Positions 59,623 through 64,000 of a DNA stretch of 64,000 nucleotides are shown here, in pieces. Under the pieces are notes generated by a model. It was not told where the DNA came from. It saw nothing but the letters and a program-made list of their open reading frames with translations, and did not search any database. The translations under genes were made by a program, and so were the position numbers. The DNA comes from Lederbergia wuyishanensis (GTDB lineage Bacteria; Bacillota; Bacilli; Bacillales; Bacillaceae_C), in assembly GCF_022900255.1 (NCBI RefSeq), contig NZ_JALIRM010000008.1, positions 124,001 to 188,000 on the forward strand. The letters run 5' to 3'. The stretch's first letter is position 1, and each line of letters begins with the position of its first letter.

Positions 59623-61932
59623 ATGCTAAATTACTTTGAAAAAATCCGTATTTTTAGGAAGTTCTTATTTTCATATCTTTTAATCCTGATCATACCATTA
59701 TTAGCAAGTTTTCTTATTTATCAAATTAATATACTTAAATTAAAAGAAAAAGCCATTGAAACTAGTGAAAATTTATTATATGAAACAATTAATACAATTG
59801 ATCAAAAGAACGATGACTTAGGAAGGCTTGCATATCAGTTATCACTTGACCTTAATGTTCAAACGTTGATGTTTCAAAAATCAAAAGATGATGCAAATTT
59901 AGTTTATGATATTTATAAGGTTCGTAATAGTATTTCACCGTATTGGTTTACAAATAATTCTTTTAGAAATTTTTATATTTATTTTAATAACATTGATATC
60001 ATTGTTTCACCAGAATCTGCGTATGTACGCCCGAAGGACTTTTATGCACTTTATTCGTATAAAGGTTTGACCTTTGATGAATGGAACAAAATGATAAATC
60101 AAGAACATCGATCACGATACTATTTACCTTCAACAACTGTTAGGATAGGAAATAATAATGAATCAGTCATAACATATGTACAATCCCTTCCTTTTAATAA
60201 CAAAAAAAATCCAAAAGCAAATATTGTAGTTATGATCAAAGAAAATGAATTTACGTCGCTGTTAAACAGGATTTCAACTCAATATGATGGAGCGGCTTTT
60301 ATATTTGATGAACATGGGCAAATCATTGCAAGTGATAATTTGAAGGAAAATATCATTAGTTTTGATAAAGTTAATAAAAGCTTTACAGTTACCGATAAAA
60401 ATTATATTTATATACAATCCACATCTAAATTTAATAATTGGACATATGCAGCGATTATTTCAAAGAAAGAACTATCAAAAGATGTAGAATTTATTCGTAC
60501 GATTAGCTTTATTATCGCCTTAGTTACGATTATTTTAGGTATTTTAGTTGCCCTATTATTTTCATATAGGCAGAGCATCCCTTTAGATCGACTTTTTGGA
60601 ATTATGAAATTTACAGAAATGAAAAAAGTAAGAAATCCATTTGATTTTTTGCATAGTAGTGTAGAAGAAATGATTATTAGTAATAACCAACTTAGTGATA
60701 AAATTCAAAATCAACTGCCCATTTTAAGAGATTCCGTCATTAAGAAGTTAATGTATGGCGATTATTCTTCTTCAAAAGAAACATTGATATTAATAGAACA
60801 GTCCATGATTCCATTTAAAGGTGAATTTGGATTTGTAGGGATATTGGAGATAATGAACACGTTAAAAGACATGGCCCTCGAAATGAGTAAAGAAATGATA
60901 AATGAAATGAATGTTGCTCAACTAATTATACAAAACGAATTAACAGAAATATGTGGTGAAGAGATCATTTTATCTAATATAGGTACAGATCAAGTTGCTT
61001 TTATAAAATCATATGATGAAAATCCTACATCAGATGATTTAAAAAAAATGGAAATAAATCTTTCTAAATTAATGAAACAGCTGGAAAATAAGTATAGTAT
61101 CAAAGTGAATATTGGAATTGGAAGAAAGTATGATCAATTATTAAAAATACATCAATCATATGAAGAGGCAAAATCAAGTTTACCTTTAATACAGAGCTTA
61201 GAGCAAAGACCAAAAATATATAAATATGAAGATTCTTTTCATGGGGAAGTTATTGAATTTTACTATCCTATTGAACTAGAGTATCGCTTAATAAATGCTG
61301 TAACAGATGGAGAACTTGAAGAAGTAGACAGATTGTTAGAGAAATTGTATAGTGATAATGTTACGAAACGAATCATTACACCAAATATGGGTTATCAAAT
61401 TTTGGAATGTTTGAAAAGCACTATATTACGAGTACTTGCTAAAAACTCACAAATTAATCCAGTAATTGTTGAAGAGATATATAACCAGTTTGAAGAATTA
61501 TTGAATAAAAAAATGGAGTTTACTTCATCTTTTGAACTGGTTAGAAAATTATTACTTGAAATTACAGAAAGTATTCATGAACGAAAGTTTGCTGGCAATA
61601 TGCAAATGCTTAAAAAAATTAAAGAAACGATAAAGATAAATTTTAGTGATCCAGATTTATGTTTATATAAAATATCTGAAGCTGTAAATTTACCAGAAAA
61701 GATGTTGCCGACAATCTTTAAAGAATATGTAGGAATAAATATTTCAGATTATATTGAGGATGTACGAATAAATTTCGCAAAGACAAAATTAGGGGAAACA
61801 ACCCTATCGATAGAAGAGATTGCTGAACAAGCAGGATATAATAGCGCTCACTCGTTTAGAAGGGCATTTAAACGAAAAACTGGAACTTCACCTTCTGATT
61901 TTAGAAAAATGGTGAAAAATATAAATAAATGA
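59623..61932 (+). CDS. membrane-anchored AraC-type regulator (YesS/YtdP-like)
   Basis: A 769-aa protein with one transmembrane segment at residues 15-38, an extracytoplasmic sensor region (about 40-285), a second segment (about 290-315), a cytoplasmic linker with a YesN-like middle domain (about 370-620), and a C-terminal AraC DNA-binding domain. In the latter, LYKISEAVNLPEKMLPTIFK and SIEEIAEQAGYNSAHSFRRA are the two HTH units and FKRKTGTSPSDFRKM the end. These one-component regulators sense sugars outside the cell and activate neighbouring LplB/LplC importers. Four direct TGTnC-TTTT motifs follow it, before the importer. AAAGGAG precedes ATG 59623. Confidence 0.93.
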   Translation: MLNYFEKIRIFRKFLFSYLLILIIPLLASFLIYQINILKLKEKAIETSENLLYETINTIDQKNDDLGRLAYQLSLDLNVQTLMFQKSKDDANLVYDIYKVRNSISPYWFTNNSFRNFYIYFNNIDIIVSPESAYVRPKDFYALYSYKGLTFDEWNKMINQEHRSRYYLPSTTVRIGNNNESVITYVQSLPFNNKKNPKANIVVMIKENEFTSLLNRISTQYDGAAFIFDEHGQIIASDNLKENIISFDKVNKSFTVTDKNYIYIQSTSKFNNWTYAAIISKKELSKDVEFIRTISFIIALVTIILGILVALLFSYRQSIPLDRLFGIMKFTEMKKVRNPFDFLHSSVEEMIISNNQLSDKIQNQLPILRDSVIKKLMYGDYSSSKETLILIEQSMIPFKGEFGFVGILEIMNTLKDMALEMSKEMINEMNVAQLIIQNELTEICGEEIILSNIGTDQVAFIKSYDENPTSDDLKKMEINLSKLMKQLENKYSIKVNIGIGRKYDQLLKIHQSYEEAKSSLPLIQSLEQRPKIYKYEDSFHGEVIEFYYPIELEYRLINAVTDGELEEVDRLLEKLYSDNVTKRIITPNMGYQILECLKSTILRVLAKNSQINPVIVEEIYNQFEELLNKKMEFTSSFELVRKLLLEITESIHERKFAGNMQMLKKIKETIKINFSDPDLCLYKISEAVNLPEKMLPTIFKEYVGINISDYIEDVRINFAKTKLGETTLSIEEIAEQAGYNSAHSFRRAFKRKTGTSPSDFRKMVKNINK

Positions 61933-61948
61933 ACTGCTTTCAAGAATG

Positions 61949-62061
61949 TGTACCTTTTTAAAAAATTGTACGTTTTCAAGCTTTTAAGAAGAGAAACCCT
62001 TATAAATAAAGGGTTTTTTTTTGTACCTTTATAAAAAAGTGTCTGTTTTCAAAATTATAAG
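61949..62061. repeat. 40-bp direct repeats flanking the araC terminator, probable activator sites
   Basis: Copies at 61949-61988 and 62022-62061 match at 33 of 40 positions. Each contains two direct half-sites of the type TGTnCnTTTT 18 bp apart (61949 and 61967; 62022 and 62040). The second copy overlaps the weak -35 of the promoter for the importer. AraC proteins bind direct repeats next to -35 regions, so the sensor encoded upstream is the likely ligand. Confidence 0.6.
61994..62022 (+). terminator. intrinsic terminator of the araC-type gene
   Basis: AAACCCTT (61994-62001) pairs with AAGGGTTT (62009-62016), followed by a T-run. It is nested between the two direct repeats. Confidence 0.85.
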
Positions 62062-62075
62062 TCATCATTTATGAT
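62047..62075 (+). promoter_or_regulatory. weak-(-35) promoter of the second importer
   Basis: TATGAT (62070-62075) lies 17 bp after TTTCAA (62047-62052). The poor -35, covered by the second direct repeat, is what an activator-dependent promoter would show. Confidence 0.5.
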
Positions 62076-62140
62076 AGCGGTAACACAAATGAGGCTTTGG
62101 TCATCTGTGTATACATCAAATGATTAGAAGGGGTGAAAAA

Positions 62141-63112
62141 GTGGAGTTTAGAGAAGTAAATGGTAATGTTATTCAACGAGATTTGAAAAGCACCATTGTA
62201 AGAAGTAAGCGATCTCCATGGAAAAAAATTAAAAGACATTGGCAATTATATTTTTTAGTAATAATTCCGTTACTTTTCCTTATTACTTTTAAATATGTTC
62301 CGATGGCGGGAGTCATTATTGCCTTTAAAGACTATAGCGTTATAAAAGGGATAATGGGAAGTGAATGGGCAGGTTTAAAGTATTTTAAGTATTTTTTTGA
62401 AAGTCCCAACTTCTCATTATTAATAAAAAATACGTTGGGTTTAAGTCTTTATGGTTTTGTAGTTGGTTTCATTTGTCCCATTATCTTAGCACTGGCTCTG
62501 AATGAAGTGGCGAGTGCTCGATTTAAGAAGTTGGTTCAAACAGTGACCTATGCTCCATTCTTTATTTCAACTGTAATAATGGTCTCAATTATTATTTTAT
62601 TTTTGTCCCCAAATGCTGGATTAGTTAATAATATACTTGGTTTATTAGGCATTGGACCTATTAATTTTATGGGAAATCCTGCTTACTTTAAATCTATATA
62701 TGTTTGGTCCGATGTATGGCAAAGTACGGGATATTCAGCCATTATTTATTTAGCAGCCCTCGCTGGGATCGATACATCTTTATATGAAGCAGCACGAATA
62801 GACGGAGCAAGCAGATGGCAAAAAATAATAAATATCGATATTCCTGGGATCATGCCAATTATTATCGTATTACTAATCTTAAATATTGGTAATATCATGT
62901 CTCTTGGATTTGAGAAAGTTTATTTAATGCAAAATGATTTAAACGCAAGTTCCAGTGAAGTAATTTCTACTTATGTTTATAAAGTAGGACTATTAGGTGC
63001 AAACTTTAGCTTTGCCGCAGCTGTTGGATTGTTTAATTCCATTGTTAATCTAATATTAATTTTATCAGCTAATGCGATTTCAAAAAGATTTTCATCATCA
63101 AGCTTATGGTAG
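62141..63112 (+). CDS. carbohydrate ABC importer permease, LplB type (second system)
   Basis: A permease of about 323 aa with six transmembrane segments, similar throughout to the LplB protein at 48576: HWQLYFLVIIPLLFLITFKY, PMAGVIIAFKDYSVIKGIMG, YAPFFISTVIMVSIIILFLS, the EAA loop LYEAARIDGASRWQKIINID and the ending SSSSLW. GTG 62141 follows AAGGGGTG; ATG 62120 lies upstream without a good site. It belongs to a second oligosaccharide importer controlled by the AraC-type sensor before it. Confidence 0.92.
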   Translation: MEFREVNGNVIQRDLKSTIVRSKRSPWKKIKRHWQLYFLVIIPLLFLITFKYVPMAGVIIAFKDYSVIKGIMGSEWAGLKYFKYFFESPNFSLLIKNTLGLSLYGFVVGFICPIILALALNEVASARFKKLVQTVTYAPFFISTVIMVSIIILFLSPNAGLVNNILGLLGIGPINFMGNPAYFKSIYVWSDVWQSTGYSAIIYLAALAGIDTSLYEAARIDGASRWQKIINIDIPGIMPIIIVLLILNIGNIMSLGFEKVYLMQNDLNASSSEVISTYVYKVGLLGANFSFAAAVGLFNSIVNLILILSANAISKRFSSSSLW

Positions 63113-63124
63113 GGGGTTAGCAAT

Positions 63125-64000
63125 GTGAAAACCATAGCTGAAAATAGTAAAGTAGTCATTCCGAAAAAAAAATCAAAAATAAAAGATTCTTGGTCTGATC
63201 GTATTTTTGTGGGAAGCATTTACGTGTTCCTAACATTAGTTCTAGTTGTTGTGCTCTATCCATTAATTTATATACTCAGTGCATCTTTCAGTGATCCTGC
63301 TGCAGTTACGTCTGGGAGAGTATGGTTATTTCCGGTAAATCCAACATTGGAAGGGTATACAACTGTATTTAAAAATCCGCAAATTATTCTAGGATTTTCT
63401 AATTCATTTTTCTATGCAGTAGTTGGTACACTGATCAGTGTTAGTATTACGATTATGCTAGCTTATCCACTTTCTCGACCAACCTTTTTTGGTAGAAACT
63501 TCATTATGATTTTACTTGTTTTTACGATGATTTTTGATGGTGGATTAATTCCGCTTTACCTAGTAGTCAAAAATCTTCAGTTACTTGATACGATTTGGGC
63601 TTTACTATTACCATCCGCATTGGCGGTATTTCAAGTAATTATTGCACGAACATTTTTTCAATCGACGATACCTAACGAATTAGTGGAAGCTAGTGAAATG
63701 GATGGTTGCAGTGATATTAATTTCATCTTAAAAGTTGTTTTACCATTATCCAAGCCCATCATTGCAGTTTTAGTATTGATGTATGCGGTTGGGAAATGGA
63801 ACACCTATTTTGATGCTATGATTTATTTGAAATCTGAAGAGTTATTTCCTTTACAGCTTGTTTTAAGAAGTGTTCTTATTTTGAATGTTGACCCGAATGG
63901 TGATGTGATGCAACTATTAAAAGCTCAAGGATTAAGAGAGCTAATGAAATATTCCTTAATCGTCATTTCGAGTTTACCAGTTTTAATCATATATCCATTC
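63125..64000 (+). CDS. carbohydrate ABC importer permease, LplC/YtcP type (3' end beyond the window)
   Basis: An open frame of 292 codons from GTG 63125 to the window edge with no stop. It encodes an LplC-type permease: YPLIYILSASFSDPAAVTSG, LAYPLSRPTFFGRNF, FDGGLIPLYLVVKNLQLLDT, the EAA loop LVEASEMDGCSDINFILKVV and LPVLIIYPF at the edge. Compared with the protein at 49572 only about 15-20 residues are missing. RBS GGGGGT lies eight bases upstream; an overlapping ATG at 63123 is followed at once by a stop. The solute-binding protein should be encoded just outside the window. Confidence 0.92.
   Translation, partial: MKTIAENSKVVIPKKKSKIKDSWSDRIFVGSIYVFLTLVLVVVLYPLIYILSASFSDPAAVTSGRVWLFPVNPTLEGYTTVFKNPQIILGFSNSFFYAVVGTLISVSITIMLAYPLSRPTFFGRNFIMILLVFTMIFDGGLIPLYLVVKNLQLLDTIWALLLPSALAVFQVIIARTFFQSTIPNELVEASEMDGCSDINFILKVVLPLSKPIIAVLVLMYAVGKWNTYFDAMIYLKSEELFPLQLVLRSVLILNVDPNGDVMQLLKAQGLRELMKYSLIVISSLPVLIIYPF

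Overview
The window is AT-rich DNA from a spore-forming member of the Bacillaceae. The evidence is close similarity of many products to Bacillus subtilis families (IolD, IolE, YlaM-type glutaminase, CtaB, YktB, a YuzC-like coat protein, PadR-HAAS pair), AGGAGG-type ribosome binding sites, frequent TTG and GTG starts, and CcpA-type cre sites. No rRNA, tRNA, IS element, prophage or CRISPR array was found. Identifications rest on reading the sequence; no database was searched.

Layout. 1-5983: part of an inositol catabolic cluster (iolD, iolE, a Gfo/Idh dehydrogenase, a LacI regulator, a metallophosphoesterase), preceded by a 51-bp tandem array. 6263-21663: mostly housekeeping and accessory genes (ADP-ribosylglycohydrolase, aldehyde dehydrogenase, pirin, PadR-HAAS-membrane protein unit, a GGDEF-EAL membrane protein, a drug-type MFS pump, a divergent HTH/vWA pair, glutaminase, PspC, GNAT, speD). 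21727-36602: a 52-bp tandem array, cupins, ctaB, a secreted SGNH hydrolase, a deaminase-like amidohydrolase, an RluA-type pseudouridine synthase, MscS, a methyltransferase, a coat-like protein, an MFS transporter, a GH5 glycosidase, an ABC ATPase, a second 52-bp array, and a 54-codon gene that is easily missed. 36733-42632: a D-2-hydroxyacid dehydrogenase, nagA, a Cys-rich oxidoreductase, a PfkB-type sugar kinase and a LacI regulator, followed by a rearranged relic of a sugar-transporter locus (42763-43524).

43629-64000 is the most coherent and interesting part: a fucoside-utilisation island. It encodes three signal-peptide-less GH29 alpha-L-fucosidases, an LplB/LplC/lipoprotein importer without its own ATPase, and what looks like a complete non-phosphorylating L-fucose pathway: FucU mutarotase, two short-chain dehydrogenases, L-fuconolactonase, a two-subunit UxaA-type dehydratase and a fumarylacetoacetase-family hydrolase. 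The predicted end products are pyruvate and lactate. A LacI-family protein encoded within the island probably controls it through a shared GTTATCnATAAC operator seen at four places, with cre sites adding catabolite control. At the right edge a membrane-anchored AraC-type sensor is followed by a second LplB/LplC pair that runs off the window.

Three intergenic tandem arrays, unrelated in sequence but with units of exactly 51, 52 and 52 bp and an internal dyad per unit, are the main non-coding novelty. In one of them the first unit is the intrinsic terminator of the upstream gene, exactly in register.
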